Made by a program: the position numbers and the translations under genes. This document shows, piece after piece, positions 45,501-53,873 of a DNA stretch of 64,000 nt (position 1 is its first letter; the number at the start of each line of letters is the position of its first letter). This DNA is from Fidelibacterota bacterium (GTDB lineage Bacteria; Fidelibacterota; Marinisomatia; Marinisomatales; TCS55). The stretch is taken from contig JAAZYX010000003.1 in the NCBI GenBank assembly GCA_014239435.1, forward strand, positions 124,001 through 188,000, read 5' to 3'. The notes beneath the pieces are model-generated. The model saw nothing but the letters and a program-made list of their open reading frames with translations, was not told the DNA's origin and did not search any database.

Positions 45501-48223
45501 ATTCCGCCAATATCGGGCGGATTGTTCGTATTGCTCCCCGGGAGCCAAACGCCAAGCCGAACTTGACCGAAACCAAAATCTTCGTCCAAGTGTACATTCC
45601 CGGAAATCTTTCCTCCGGATCCACCGCCGCCGCCGCTCATCGGCGTATCGGTACTCCACATGGGCGGATTCCCTCCCGTATCAAGAACGCCGTGGTACCC
45701 ATTTCCGCTTTCATCCAAAAGTTGATTCCCGCTGCCTTCATCACAATGCCACAAAAGGTGTGTAGAAGCATTGGCGCCCCAGTATTCCGTTAACGGATTA
45801 AAGTTGGAACCGGTGTAAAGCGCTGTGTTGCTGACTCTGATTATATCACCGTAGCCGTCCAAATTAAACCCCACCTCAAGTGTGGTACTCGAAACGGTCT
45901 GCACTGCTTGAGTTCCATTCCAAGTCTGCATCATTGAACCATCTATGTACAGTCTCATAATGGATCCGTCATATTCAAGGGCAATATGGTGCCATTCATT
46001 CGTAGTCCATGAATGAGTAAAATATTGGTCAATTGCATCATTGAAGCCCATTTGAATTTGCCCGCTTTCATATCTCAAATGCATGAGATCCTGAATCCAG
46101 AACCATTCAAAACTGGTTTGAATTGTATGGAGTTTGAAAAACATTTCTACCGTGATAGGGCTTGAAGAAAAACTAAAAGCCTGATTTCGCGCAGGAGCCA
46201 CAGAGCCAAAATCATACGAATAATCATCATCGCTTCCGCCTCCGCCGCCTGAGCTAATTTGAAAAGGGCTGCTCGTTCCTTCAACGGAAGAATCCGAATG
46301 GCGCACTTTGATTTGGTAATCTGTTCCGGCGGCTAACGATGACGGAATGGACCAATAATAGTTCCCGCCGGTTGCACCGGTGGCATGATTCAATACAATA
46401 TCCTGATCGTGTGCGTTGTTTCGCCAGAGTTCGATATCCACATTATAATCGTCGCTGCTTGAGGCAGTTGAACTCCATTGGATGGTTTCTCCGGTGCCGG
46501 CATTCCAATTTGTTCCCCCATTGGGATTATATACAGTGATAGTCAATGGCCCGCCTGCTTCAACCTCTCCATATTCTCCAACCAGCGATAATCCTGAAAC
46601 TGCCTGAAAAGCCTTTATCATGACATACCAAGACCCTTCAGTGGCCGCTAAAGCGCATTCTTCATTATTTCCAGCTACATATGGCCGGCAATCCCAATCC
46701 GTATCATTCGCAACCGGGTAACTGCCATGCCTTACATATAGATCTGCATCGCCTGTTCCGCCAAAAATCTCAAACCAAACGGAGTCTTGACCTGCAGGGA
46801 CCTCAAGATGATACAACAGTTCCTCCCCTTCAATAGCAGATATACCGGACACCGTATCTCCATTCACTAATTCTGTTGGCTGACCAGATCCTGAAAACAA
46901 AGAAAAGTCGTAGGAATTAGCTTCTATATTATCCGTATCTGTGAAGGCATCATTGCTATACATCCCGCCGGCATCGTCATTTCCGTCACTATCCTCATCC
47001 AGCTTTGCGGCGATGTAATAATAGGTGTCATTCCAATCCGGATAATCAGGATCCATCACCTGAACCGTATAACTCACCGATGATGTAAAATCCACCGGAG
47101 AAATATTATCCGTAGCAATTGGAATATCTGATGCAGCCGGCGGCCAGGATGACGGATTTTTAAATACCGCAACATTCAATCCTCCATTCGGGAAATTAAT
47201 GGGATTGTCAGGATATGATATGTACCCGCTGACATTTACGCTTGGGGTAGGCATGGGCGTTCCGCACACACTTTGGGATGCGGGCGCTTCATCGGCACCA
47301 TACACAGCAGATACATAGTAACAATAGGTTGTTCCGTTGGTTAGGCCTGTCTCCCAATAGCCAAGTGCATTTGTCTGGTCAAAAGTAGTAATCGGATTCC
47401 CCGGGTTGTCATCCCTGTAAATTTTATATCCCGTATGCCCCGCATCATCGCAGGATCCGTCATCAATCGGCAGTGACCACCGAATGTAGTTTAACCCATC
47501 TCCATCTAAGACATATTCGATCTGGGATGCGCACAAATTGGATCCGCCGGCTCCATTGATTGTAAAATAATCGCTGTAGTTGCTCGTGCCGTTACCGTGG
47601 TAAATATAAATCTGGAAATTGCTGCTCGTCGTTACCGTATCCGGAACAGTAAACGTATAACTCCCGCTGTTGCTTGTAGAACCAATAATATTATAAACAG
47701 AAGTGCCATTCTTATACAATTCCAGGCTGACCGTTTCCGTCGAAGGTAAATTTGTATTCCATGTAATCGGGTAGGAACTTCCGGCGCTCCATTCGGTGCT
47801 GCTTACTGGATACGTAATATCGATGGTATCCGAAACAACAGACTCTACATAAAATTCTGCACCGTAGTCATTAACATTACCAGTTCCGCTATAAAGCCAA
47901 ACATGGTATTCATCTGAAGGCATATTGGAAGGAATATCCCATTCATATTCCCACTCATAATCTGTAACAGAAACACCTGTTTCAATTGCACCATATGATA
48001 ACCAGCTGCCTGCGTCATTTTTATAATCCAAATAAATGCTAACGGTATATGGGACGTTAGCATTTGGCAGATACCAGGCAATTGTATCGGTGTCTCCGGT
48101 ATACAGTGTATCACCTTCCGCCGGCAAATAGACGCCTTCCGGTGTTCTTGTATTCTGCCCACTTAAGAAAGCAAAGCTTGAAATGCCAACAAATAAACTA
48201 ATTGTAAATATCTTTTTCATCAT
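42593..48223 (-). CDS. very large multidomain secreted protein with T9SS type A sorting domain
   Basis: A 1,876-residue cell-surface or released protein. After a signal peptide (about 1-22) come Kre9/Ser-Thr-rich-anchored-like beta domains (about 25-130, 130-225 and 565-665; each has a WSAGSSYPITW or WNAGTGETIQW pattern). Others are a fibronectin III-like domain (about 233-325), a pre-peptidase C-terminal-like domain (about 450-560; GGTGDADLYVRHGSYP) and a LamG/concanavalin-like lectin domain (about 675-860; NEWHHIALEYDGSIMRLYIDG). A Hydin/ASPM-like module follows near 1140-1240. The last 90 residues form the T9SS sorting domain: ALGQNIPNPFNPVTSIP, LSVYNIRGEEVSRIL, PTGVYLYRLEA, terminal KMIMVK. 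No catalytic residues of a known enzyme were seen; adhesion or carbohydrate binding is a reasonable guess. It starts with GGAG 4-7 bases before tandem ATGs (48223 or 48220). Confidence 0.9.
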   Translation of the reverse strand: MMKKIFTISLFVGISSFAFLSGQNTRTPEGVYLPAEGDTLYTGDTDTIAWYLPNANVPYTVSIYLDYKNDAGSWLSYGAIETGVSVTDYEWEYEWDIPSNMPSDEYHVWLYSGTGNVNDYGAEFYVESVVSDTIDITYPVSSTEWSAGSSYPITWNTNLPSTETVSLELYKNGTSVYNIIGSTSNSGSYTFTVPDTVTTSSNFQIYIYHGNGTSNYSDYFTINGAGGSNLCASQIEYVLDGDGLNYIRWSLPIDDGSCDDAGHTGYKIYRDDNPGNPITTFDQTNALGYWETGLTNGTTYCYYVSAVYGADEAPASQSVCGTPMPTPSVNVSGYISYPDNPINFPNGGLNVAVFKNPSSWPPAASDIPIATDNISPVDFTSSVSYTVQVMDPDYPDWNDTYYYIAAKLDEDSDGNDDAGGMYSNDAFTDTDNIEANSYDFSLFSGSGQPTELVNGDTVSGISAIEGEELLYHLEVPAGQDSVWFEIFGGTGDADLYVRHGSYPVANDTDWDCRPYVAGNNEECALAATEGSWYVMIKAFQAVSGLSLVGEYGEVEAGGPLTITVYNPNGGTNWNAGTGETIQWSSTASSSDDYNVDIELWRNNAHDQDIVLNHATGATGGNYYWSIPSSLAAGTDYQIKVRHSDSSVEGTSSPFQISSGGGGGSDDDYSYDFGSVAPARNQAFSFSSSPITVEMFFKLHTIQTSFEWFWIQDLMHLRYESGQIQMGFNDAIDQYFTHSWTTNEWHHIALEYDGSIMRLYIDGSMMQTWNGTQAVQTVSSTTLEVGFNLDGYGDIIRVSNTALYTGSNFNPLTEYWGANASTHLLWHCDEGSGNQLLDESGNGYHGVLDTGGNPPMWSTDTPMSGGGGGSGGKISGNVHLDEDFGFGQVRLGVWLPGSNTNNPPDIGGMPWGEDPPFANRSFEIIDNQISASNGPYTVGGYFDANDNNDYDDGEPTGSAPNIFTDSNAEATGVNITFSSSMGQITGTVSFDTDIITGGDAVVGLFLPDDDETIWSEAVSVQNLGDVSSGNDVNYDFQSSEISDDSGYKIGAFVDYDGDEEPGDIEAYVTVSGILVENGSGLSDIYVEYTSSGTLSTEAAELNMVAITAGSNDRYLGIFNDGDGPILIDEVSTQHGEFSVEYHPEGIGPGSNDFILFNLDFVSAGERTGDLTFTLRNGIESETVVTIPYSIEVYDAADASVETDTAAVSGDGSYDLADANTNFDFGGVSGDGGTITATLVDGAYPSGDSSGLAERYWEITADFDFTSAQVCFDLNQLDAAGLLDGITDFNSLIIYYRPSYSQDEWVEISGSDMSYNESEGTICADNVSDFSQWTVGGGNNFLPSYTVTTDLESLSGQADNGLNVSATITGIAGSFINAVELETFSPGAGAWVTTPLNDPDGDMTYDGVLADNNVSRSGLLAAVVVHDSWNRISSSDTVNIPVSFNELTIGQTSANVYSMISVPGNLADKSISGVLEDDLGPYDNTVYRVFRYDPQSATYGENSGQFSPTSAYWIITADDHTLDTDGGISTPLTNVPTITLQPGWNMVATPYAADTYLSSFEVQSGSVENKVYRYTGNGYTQTTQLQAGNGYWLFVNAASQIQVNYPRPGSSKNMAKTVAELPLDFSANVKAYIGTARDDENAFGLFTEASNEWDVLDSREPPVIGDYISVAFDNRHWTQNDGLYNTDIQPTGNAVNEWPLVVTTNKYGVVNLDFEWVTLLDPAWTVYLVDRDLGLAHDVSANSNYSYASTGSEKERSFMIVAGNEANVETELGKFELIPDSYALGQNIPNPFNPVTSIPVILGEDATVTLSVYNIRGEEVSRILDHQSMAKGHHNTIWIGTDSRGMKVPTGVYLYRLEAVDSFGQMLYQSTRKMIMVK

Positions 48224-48235
48224 CAATCTCCGCCC

Positions 48236-48946
48236 TTAACCGTTCGGCGGGTCTGGTGGTGTAGCAAGCTCACCGCCGCCGGTTGGTGGAGGATCTGTCC
48301 CTCCGCCACCGCCTGCATCATCACCGCCGCCGCCCATGGCCGCCGCTGCGCCGCCACCGGCTACGCCAAGGCCAACGAGTGTCCATAAGAGCCAATTACT
48401 TCCGCCACCCTCTTTGGCAACTTTTTCAGGTTCCGGAGGTTTTACACCGGCACGTGCCAACAAGTCAGCCGGCGCTTGAAGCCCCATGAGTTCCCAAGCC
48501 ACAATGGCGATCTGGTCTAAAAGGCCGTCAATTTCACCTTTATATCGTTTACTCACTGCTCGTTCTGTTTGGCCGGTTTCAACCGAAAACATCTTTGCTT
48601 CAATAGTATAAGTATTCCCCAGTTTCCCGAAAGACCCGGAAATCATTTTCTGCACCCCGAGCATAGCGCCAATTTCAGCGGCACATTCTGCGCTTGTACA
48701 TCCGCTTTGCTGGAATCCTTGCTCGTCCAATATTTCGTCCATCTGGTTTCGCTCCACCATTATAACAGCGTTGGTGTTTACCAATTCACCGCTGAAGCGA
48801 TCTGTAAGTGTTTGCGCTTCCAGGGCAGAAATACCCCGAGCCTCAAAATCAAGTACCGCTGCTGTAAACTTATCTTGTGCATTGGCCCATCCGACGAGCA
48901 TAATTGCAGATAGAATAGTGGATAATAATTGTTTTATTGGTTTCAT
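48236..48946 (-). CDS. CsgG/LpoB-like envelope protein with Gly-rich C-terminal tail
   Basis: A 236-residue exported protein with a signal peptide ending in VGWANAQ. Residues about 25-160 match the CsgG/LpoB/TolB-N type fold: FTAAVLDFEARGISALEA, TDRFSGELVNTNAVIMVERN, MDEILDEQGFQQSGCTSAEC, AAEIGAMLGVQKMISGSFG and YTIEAKMFSVETGQTERAVS. A hydrophobic helix (WLLWTLVGLGVAGGGAAAAM) follows at about residue 190, and the end is a Gly/Pro-rich tail, so it is probably membrane-anchored or pore-associated. It starts at ATG 48946 and lies 12 bases before the large T9SS protein gene. Whether it forms an oligomeric channel as CsgG does cannot be shown from sequence. Confidence 0.8.
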   Translation of the reverse strand: MKPIKQLLSTILSAIMLVGWANAQDKFTAAVLDFEARGISALEAQTLTDRFSGELVNTNAVIMVERNQMDEILDEQGFQQSGCTSAECAAEIGAMLGVQKMISGSFGKLGNTYTIEAKMFSVETGQTERAVSKRYKGEIDGLLDQIAIVAWELMGLQAPADLLARAGVKPPEPEKVAKEGGGSNWLLWTLVGLGVAGGGAAAAMGGGGDDAGGGGGTDPPPTGGGELATPPDPPNG

Positions 48947-49023
48947 GAAATCGGCCCTTTTTGGTTTCAATTCTGTTTCAGTTTACATGGTTTAAACATA
49001 AATCGCTGTGATGCCGTTCACAG

Positions 49024-49674
49024 TTATTCCTTGGGTGCCGGCAACTCGGCCAACAGTTCATTTATGATATCAGACAATTCTTTCTTAAATACTGCTTCTT
49101 CTCCCTCGTGAAAACCCTTCCGAGTCATTCGAAGCGTTTGGTATCCGTCCACAACAAATAATCTTGGCAGCGTTTGTGCGTTGTAATTCTCCATCACCTT
49201 TCCGCGTAGGTCGTAGAGAATTTCCATTGTGACACCTTTTTCTGCCAGAAACGGCCCCGCTTTCGGCATATCCTCATATCCAGGATTTGTCCGGGTTGCT
49301 TCGGTAATATCCACCAGAAAAAATTTGATCTGCTTGTCTTTGAACTCTTGATACACTTCTTCCAGAATGGGTAATTCCTTCATGCACGGTGCACACCAAG
49401 TTGCGAAAAAACTCATTAATACTGCATGGCGGTTCGGTTGGGATTGTGGACGTAAAAGACGCTCGTCTTTTCCGACTGTCCATTTTCTTAGGAACTCAAA
49501 TTTGACCTGTTCAGGATCTGTTTTCAGCGCCCACTTTGGAGCAATTTGGCCCACTTCCAAATCTTTTGAGTCGTCTTTTTCCATGGCCTTGTTAATGGCT
49601 TCTTCCTGCGCAAAAGTGAAAGTGGTCAGCCCAAGGATAATTAGTATCAGATTAATCCGAAATTTCATATGCAT
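49024..49674 (-). CDS. TlpA-type thiol-disulfide redox protein
   Basis: A 216-residue periplasmic thioredoxin-fold protein of the TlpA/ResA class. The signal peptide is about 1-22 (INLILIILGLTTFTFA). The active site is FFATWCAPCMKELPILEEVY, the WCxxC motif with both cysteines intact. The cis-Pro segment is QTLPRLFVVDGYQTLR. A longer pre-domain (residues 25-90, PKWALKTDPEQVKFEF) distinguishes it from minimal thioredoxins. Position in the envelope operon suggests it keeps cysteine-containing partners reduced or oxidised; the CsgG-like neighbour has two cysteines (SGCTSAEC). Start could be ATG 49674 or 49668. Confidence 0.9.
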   Translation of the reverse strand: MHMKFRINLILIILGLTTFTFAQEEAINKAMEKDDSKDLEVGQIAPKWALKTDPEQVKFEFLRKWTVGKDERLLRPQSQPNRHAVLMSFFATWCAPCMKELPILEEVYQEFKDKQIKFFLVDITEATRTNPGYEDMPKAGPFLAEKGVTMEILYDLRGKVMENYNAQTLPRLFVVDGYQTLRMTRKGFHEGEEAVFKKELSDIINELLAELPAPKE

Positions 49675-49693
49675 GTAACCTTTGTATTGTTAT

Positions 49694-50515
49694 TCAATCA
49701 AGTACGATTAAGATACGGCAGTCCCGCAGAACTCCATAGCTTGTATCCGCCGATTTTATTTTCATTATGTCCGAATTTCCTATAACTACGTCCGCTTTAT
49801 TCGTACCGGTAATAGCAACAGCTTTAATAACCAGCGGATTGCCTATAACCCGTTGGTCTTTTGCCGCGGCTTCCGGAGTTTTAGAATATCCTGCTACGCC
49901 GTTTGTAACTGCGTATTGCCTGTTGTAATTATTGGGTCCATACACCACTCCGCCGTTTTGATCGAGTAACCGAGGCGACATTGCCGGGCGGACACCAAGT
50001 CCTCTCGCATCAATGATTACACCTGTAATTGATCCGGTCGTCGGCGTAGCAGTGCCGGCGCCTACTATGTCGGAAGCGACGGGTTCACCTGCCATTGCAG
50101 GAGGTGGCATCATAATTTCCGAAATACCGCTCATGGGAACTTCATAGACAACTTCGATAGATGTATCGCTCAAATATTTAACATCCCCTACCTGAACTGC
50201 GCCGCGAATCATACCTCTTACTTTTGTTTTGATTACATCGTCGAACATGGCGTCGCTCATGGTGGTTTCGCTGTCAACCGTAATACCATTTACAATTTCA
50301 ACGAGGTTTCTCATGGCGTCCACTTTTGCGATTCGGAGAGCAGCCCGACGAGCCTGAGCAGCGTTTGTCAAAGCAATATCCGGAATGGCGCCAATGCCAG
50401 TTGCCTGAATTTTTCGATCAGAATAATTAATGGAACCATTATCAAATTGCTGACCGACAAATCCCTGTCCGGCTAAAAATGATGTTAACAGTATTGTGGT
50501 GAAAATCTTAGTCAT
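49694..50515 (-). CDS. LPP20/FlgP-like envelope protein
   Basis: A 273-residue exported protein with an N-terminal signal peptide (FTTILLTSFLAGQGF). Residues about 35-135 match the LPP20/FlgP pattern: QATGIGAIPDIALTNAAQ, ARRAALRIAKVDAMRNLVEI, VNGITVDSETTMSDAM, VIKTKVRGMIRGAVQVGD and YLSDTSIEVVYEVPMSG. In Vibrio and Campylobacter, FlgP-type proteins build outer-membrane rings around the flagellar motor. A second half (about 155-273) contains ITGVIIDARGLGVRPAMSPR and looks like a separate beta domain. It has no lipobox cysteine. No flagellar genes occur in the window, so a flagellar role is not supported. Confidence 0.78.
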   Translation of the reverse strand: MTKIFTTILLTSFLAGQGFVGQQFDNGSINYSDRKIQATGIGAIPDIALTNAAQARRAALRIAKVDAMRNLVEIVNGITVDSETTMSDAMFDDVIKTKVRGMIRGAVQVGDVKYLSDTSIEVVYEVPMSGISEIMMPPPAMAGEPVASDIVGAGTATPTTGSITGVIIDARGLGVRPAMSPRLLDQNGGVVYGPNNYNRQYAVTNGVAGYSKTPEAAAKDQRVIGNPLVIKAVAITGTNKADVVIGNSDIMKIKSADTSYGVLRDCRILIVLD

Positions 50516-50526
50516 CCGGTCCTCCT

Positions 50527-51657
50527 CTACTGAACAATTTCCCCTGTTAAGCGATTTCCGGTCATGCCGGTTATTTTAAAACTGAGTCCGTCCGGCGATG
50601 TTTGACTTAAGCCCATCGCAAGGTTTACAGCTTTCCCTTCAAATTCAATTTCATATTCTGCCACACCATCATTCAGACTTTTGGCGTAAGCATTTCGGAT
50701 TCCCGGAACTGTTTGCGCTTTCAAAAAAGATTCAAATGCCATGTAAGATCCAAAATCCACATTTTTCAATACCAAAAATACTTTGATAAAATTGGATTGT
50801 TGGGTGCTCCACTTTTCGATCAACTGCCGAATAATATCGGTGCCCAGAACTTCCGCAGCTGCATTTACTGCATTCGTGCCTGCGGTGGATTCCGATATAT
50901 GCACTTTTTTTCCGCGAGCCTGTGGAACAACCGCCAGAATTTCTCCTGTATCCACCCGGATGATTTTCCCGTTTATGTCTGCCTGGCCGGAATACATATT
51001 TGATTCCCGCTTCCCAAATTTGACTTTTCCGCCGGAGGAAATTTTCGCCGTTCCCAACACCAACACCTCGGCGCCAAGTTGACTAGCGATCTTGGCCGCT
51101 GCGGCGACATTCCCCGCTAAGGCCTGACTGTAATCCGGCTCACCTTTTAAAGCTGCAACCAGCTGCCGATCCACAACGTCAAATCCTTTATCATAAAACA
51201 TTTTTAAAAGCTGTGTTTCGGCAAAATCTGATCCTATCTGGTCAATTAAATTATTTTCCTTCACAAGAAAAATGATTCGCGGACGGTTCATGCTTGTAAG
51301 CATTGTTTGGAGTGCCATCTCATCCTGCATGACTTCATCCAGAATCTCGGTGACTTTTGCTTCAATGGTGACTTCCCATAATCCGTCAGGGCCTTTGCTT
51401 TCTGAAACGATGTTGAAAGTTTTTACAAACCCCTGAGCTTTCGAATAAATATTATCCGAAAACGATGTGGCTGTTACCTCAGTCTCTGAGGATATAAATG
51501 CGCCGAGCCCGACTTCAACAGCGTCGCGTTTGGCTTGGTCAATGGCGGCATCTTTCGTCTGGCCGTACCCTGTCCCATTAGCTGTCTGAGATGCCACTTG
51601 TGATAACGGAGTTATCAGCAGTAAAAAAGCCAGCGTAAATAATCGGTATTTAAACAT
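50527..51657 (-). CDS. FlgT-like envelope protein
   Basis: A 376-residue exported protein whose architecture follows the Vibrio T-ring protein FlgT. It has a signal peptide ending QVASQ, then an N-terminal FlgT_N-like region (about 25-115; GYGQTKDAAIDQAKRDAV, GLGAFISSETEV, KAQGFVKTFNIVSESK, LWEVTIEAKVTEIL). A middle TolB-N/CsgG-like domain follows (about 130-290; RPRIIFLVKENNLID, KMFYDKGFDVVDRQLVAAL, AAKIASQLGAEVLVLGTA). The C-terminal region (about 300-376) differs from the FlgT_C barrel. ATG 51657 is preferred over 51684 for its signal peptide and GAGGA site. First gene of the presumed 12-kb operon. Confidence 0.75.
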   Translation of the reverse strand: MFKYRLFTLAFLLLITPLSQVASQTANGTGYGQTKDAAIDQAKRDAVEVGLGAFISSETEVTATSFSDNIYSKAQGFVKTFNIVSESKGPDGLWEVTIEAKVTEILDEVMQDEMALQTMLTSMNRPRIIFLVKENNLIDQIGSDFAETQLLKMFYDKGFDVVDRQLVAALKGEPDYSQALAGNVAAAAKIASQLGAEVLVLGTAKISSGGKVKFGKRESNMYSGQADINGKIIRVDTGEILAVVPQARGKKVHISESTAGTNAVNAAAEVLGTDIIRQLIEKWSTQQSNFIKVFLVLKNVDFGSYMAFESFLKAQTVPGIRNAYAKSLNDGVAEYEIEFEGKAVNLAMGLSQTSPDGLSFKITGMTGNRLTGEIVQ

Positions 51658-51837
51658 AGTTCGTTCTTCCTCGTAGTGATGCACGAATGCAGAGTAAATT
51701 ATCTATATCTCTTTCAGGAAGCAATGAGAAACATTTGCAAATGTGACGCAGGTCATACGAGACAAGCAAGGGTGTTTCATTTCACCCTAAATTCACCTAA
51801 CTTTTCGTTTCAATTGAACATGCGAGAGGAAATTCTC

Positions 51838-52962
51838 ATGAAAAAACATTTATTCTTTACAATACCCATTCTTTCCATTCTGATGATTGCTGCCTGCAGC
51901 ACCAAGCCGGAAAGCGACGTAGACACACCGGAATATCATTATAAAGCCGGGATGCGCGCCGTGGATAACGGCGATTTCATGCAGGCTATTAAATCATTCC
52001 AGCGGTCCGTTGATCTTGACAGGAAGTTCGCGCTTGGTTACGGCGGATTAGGCCTCGCACATGCTCATCTGGGAAACAACAGCGAAGCGAAAAGCTATGC
52101 AAGCAAATGCGGCAGCAAAGGCAAAAAAGACCCCGAAGCTCTTTCCCTTTCAGCGCGAGTTTGGATTACAATGCGGGATTCTGAGAAAAAATGGTTTAAG
52201 AAAGCGGAAAACTATCTTGAGAAAGCCTTAAAACGAAATAAGAACCATGAAGGAGCCATGTATTGGTTTGGCGTGGCACATTTGTACCATTATGATTTTA
52301 ATGAAGCAGAGTCTTATTTCCGCCGTGTGGTCAGCATCAAAGGCGAATACGCCGGCAAAGCAGATTACCAATGGCAGCGATCCCAAAAAATTGTGAGAGC
52401 AATGCCCGGAACACCTGCGGGGAAAAAAGTCGCGCTTCAGGAAAAAATATCCCGAGCTGACATGGCAGTACTATTTGCGGAAGAATTGAAGATTGGCGAA
52501 CTGATTGCGCGGCTTCCAAAGCAAAATGCAGGCTTCCAAACCCCTTCGCAAATGGCGTCTCAATCCGCCATTACAACTCCGAATGATGCAAAAGGCCATT
52601 GGGCAGAAGCATGGGTGAAAGATATGATTCGGTATGGAATCCTGGATCCGTTTCCCGATGGAAATTTTTACCCGAATGATGTTGTTGACCGTGCCAATTA
52701 CGCAATGGCTGTGCAAAGACTGCTAACCGTTGCCACCCGCGACGGAAGCCTTGAAACACGGTATTTTGGCGAAAACCCTTCTCGGTTCAGCGATGTGCCC
52801 AGTAGCCATCCGGCCTACAATGCAATGGCGCTTTGCAGTGAGCGCGGCATTATGCAGTCTGATGTCATGACTGGAAATTTTAATCCCGGCGGTCATGTCA
52901 GCGGTGCAGATGCGCTCCTAATTGTTCGGACCATCCAAACTTCTTTGCGAATAACCTTTTAA
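51838..52962 (+). CDS. TPR- and SLH-domain lipoprotein
   Basis: A 374-residue predicted lipoprotein, with signal peptide MKKHLFFTIPILSILMIAAC ending at the lipobox cysteine. Residues about 30-190 are three to four TPR repeats (FMQAIKSFQRSVDLDRKF, AENYLEKALKRNKNHEGAM, FNEAESYFRRVVSIKGEY). The C-terminal half carries S-layer-homology modules (GHWAEAWVKDMIRYGILDPF, FPDGNFYPNDVVDRANYAM, FSDVPSSHPAYNAMALCSE, GNFNPGGHVSGADALLIV). SLH domains bind peptidoglycan-linked polymers, so it may tether the outer membrane to the wall. ATG 51838 follows AGAGGA. It is divergent from the FlgT-like gene across a 180-base region. Confidence 0.88.
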   Translation: MKKHLFFTIPILSILMIAACSTKPESDVDTPEYHYKAGMRAVDNGDFMQAIKSFQRSVDLDRKFALGYGGLGLAHAHLGNNSEAKSYASKCGSKGKKDPEALSLSARVWITMRDSEKKWFKKAENYLEKALKRNKNHEGAMYWFGVAHLYHYDFNEAESYFRRVVSIKGEYAGKADYQWQRSQKIVRAMPGTPAGKKVALQEKISRADMAVLFAEELKIGELIARLPKQNAGFQTPSQMASQSAITTPNDAKGHWAEAWVKDMIRYGILDPFPDGNFYPNDVVDRANYAMAVQRLLTVATRDGSLETRYFGENPSRFSDVPSSHPAYNAMALCSERGIMQSDVMTGNFNPGGHVSGADALLIVRTIQTSLRITF

Positions 52963-52985
52963 TTTTAAACATTATTAACTGATTG

Positions 52986-53014
52986 TAGGGGCAGGAAGCT
53001 GCCCCTATTTTTTT
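52986..53014 (+). terminator. Rho-independent terminator of the TPR-SLH gene
   Basis: TAGGGGCAG and CTGCCCCTA form a perfect 9-bp stem with a GAAG tetraloop, followed directly by seven T. It lies 24 bases after the stop codon, and the next gene starts 5 bases beyond, so that gene either has a promoter upstream of it or depends on read-through. Confidence 0.93.
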
Positions 53015-53018
53015 ACCC

Positions 53019-53873
53019 ATGAAACACGCCTTGAATCCAGTAGATAAAACATTATTGATTTATCTTTTTACCCTGACGATTCATGTTCTTCTTACTGTCG
53101 ATTTTGTGCCCAACCCGCTATTGCACATCGGCGCAAATATATTCATTTCTGTTGGTATTCTTCTCATTGCATTCCTTCATAAAAAACACTCAGGACAAAT
53201 TATTGATTTTGTGCACCTATTTTATCCGGTCTGTCTTTTAATATGGCTGTTCCCGCAAGTGTGCTTGTTACGATTTACGGTCATCCCTCAAGATTTAGAT
53301 CCGATTATAATAAAATGGGATACTGTGCTTTTTGGTGAGCAGATTTATGTAAAGATTGCGAATAATATGAATTTGTTTTGGAAGGAAGTTTTCCATGGAG
53401 TTTATTTCTTCTATTATTTAAGCCTCGGCGCATTTGCCATGCTTGCGTTTCGATCGCAGCGCCAGTTGGTAGAAACGTATTTATTCACACTTATTTTGTG
53501 CATGTGCATCCATCAATGGAGCGTTGTTCTCTTTCCATCCGCAGGGCCGATTCACCTGAGAACCGAACTGATTCCGGCGGGATTCCTCTTTATTCCTATT
53601 ATGGACTTTATATACAACAATGTGGATAAAGGTGGGGGCGCTTTCCCAAGCCTGCATTCTGCGGCAGTTGTAATAGTATCTGTATTTGCCGAAAAAATGT
53701 TCCCAAAATGGAAAATCCTCATCTATCTGTTCTGCGCTTCGGTGTTATTTTCTACTTTCGCAAACCTCTATCATTATCCCATAGATACACTTGCGGGCGG
53801 TGTTACTGGCGGATTATGTGCCGTTCTCTTCCCGAAGGTTTATGATTATATTCAGAAAAATGGCAATACATAA
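53019..53873 (+). CDS. PAP2-superfamily integral membrane protein
   Basis: A 284-residue inner-membrane protein with about seven hydrophobic segments and the PAP2/inositolphosphotransferase (Aur1/IPC synthase-like) signatures. The C2 motif is GGGAFPSLHSAAVV with catalytic histidine. The C3 motif is ANLYHYPIDTLAGG, with the second histidine and aspartate. A C1-like region lies in the central loops (FPSAGPIHLRTEL). The family removes phosphate from or transfers phospho-alcohols to membrane lipids on the outer leaflet. Which reaction applies here is unknown. The start lies 5 bases after the terminator T-run. Its 3' end overlaps the next gene. Confidence 0.82.
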   Translation: MKHALNPVDKTLLIYLFTLTIHVLLTVDFVPNPLLHIGANIFISVGILLIAFLHKKHSGQIIDFVHLFYPVCLLIWLFPQVCLLRFTVIPQDLDPIIIKWDTVLFGEQIYVKIANNMNLFWKEVFHGVYFFYYLSLGAFAMLAFRSQRQLVETYLFTLILCMCIHQWSVVLFPSAGPIHLRTELIPAGFLFIPIMDFIYNNVDKGGGAFPSLHSAAVVIVSVFAEKMFPKWKILIYLFCASVLFSTFANLYHYPIDTLAGGVTGGLCAVLFPKVYDYIQKNGNT

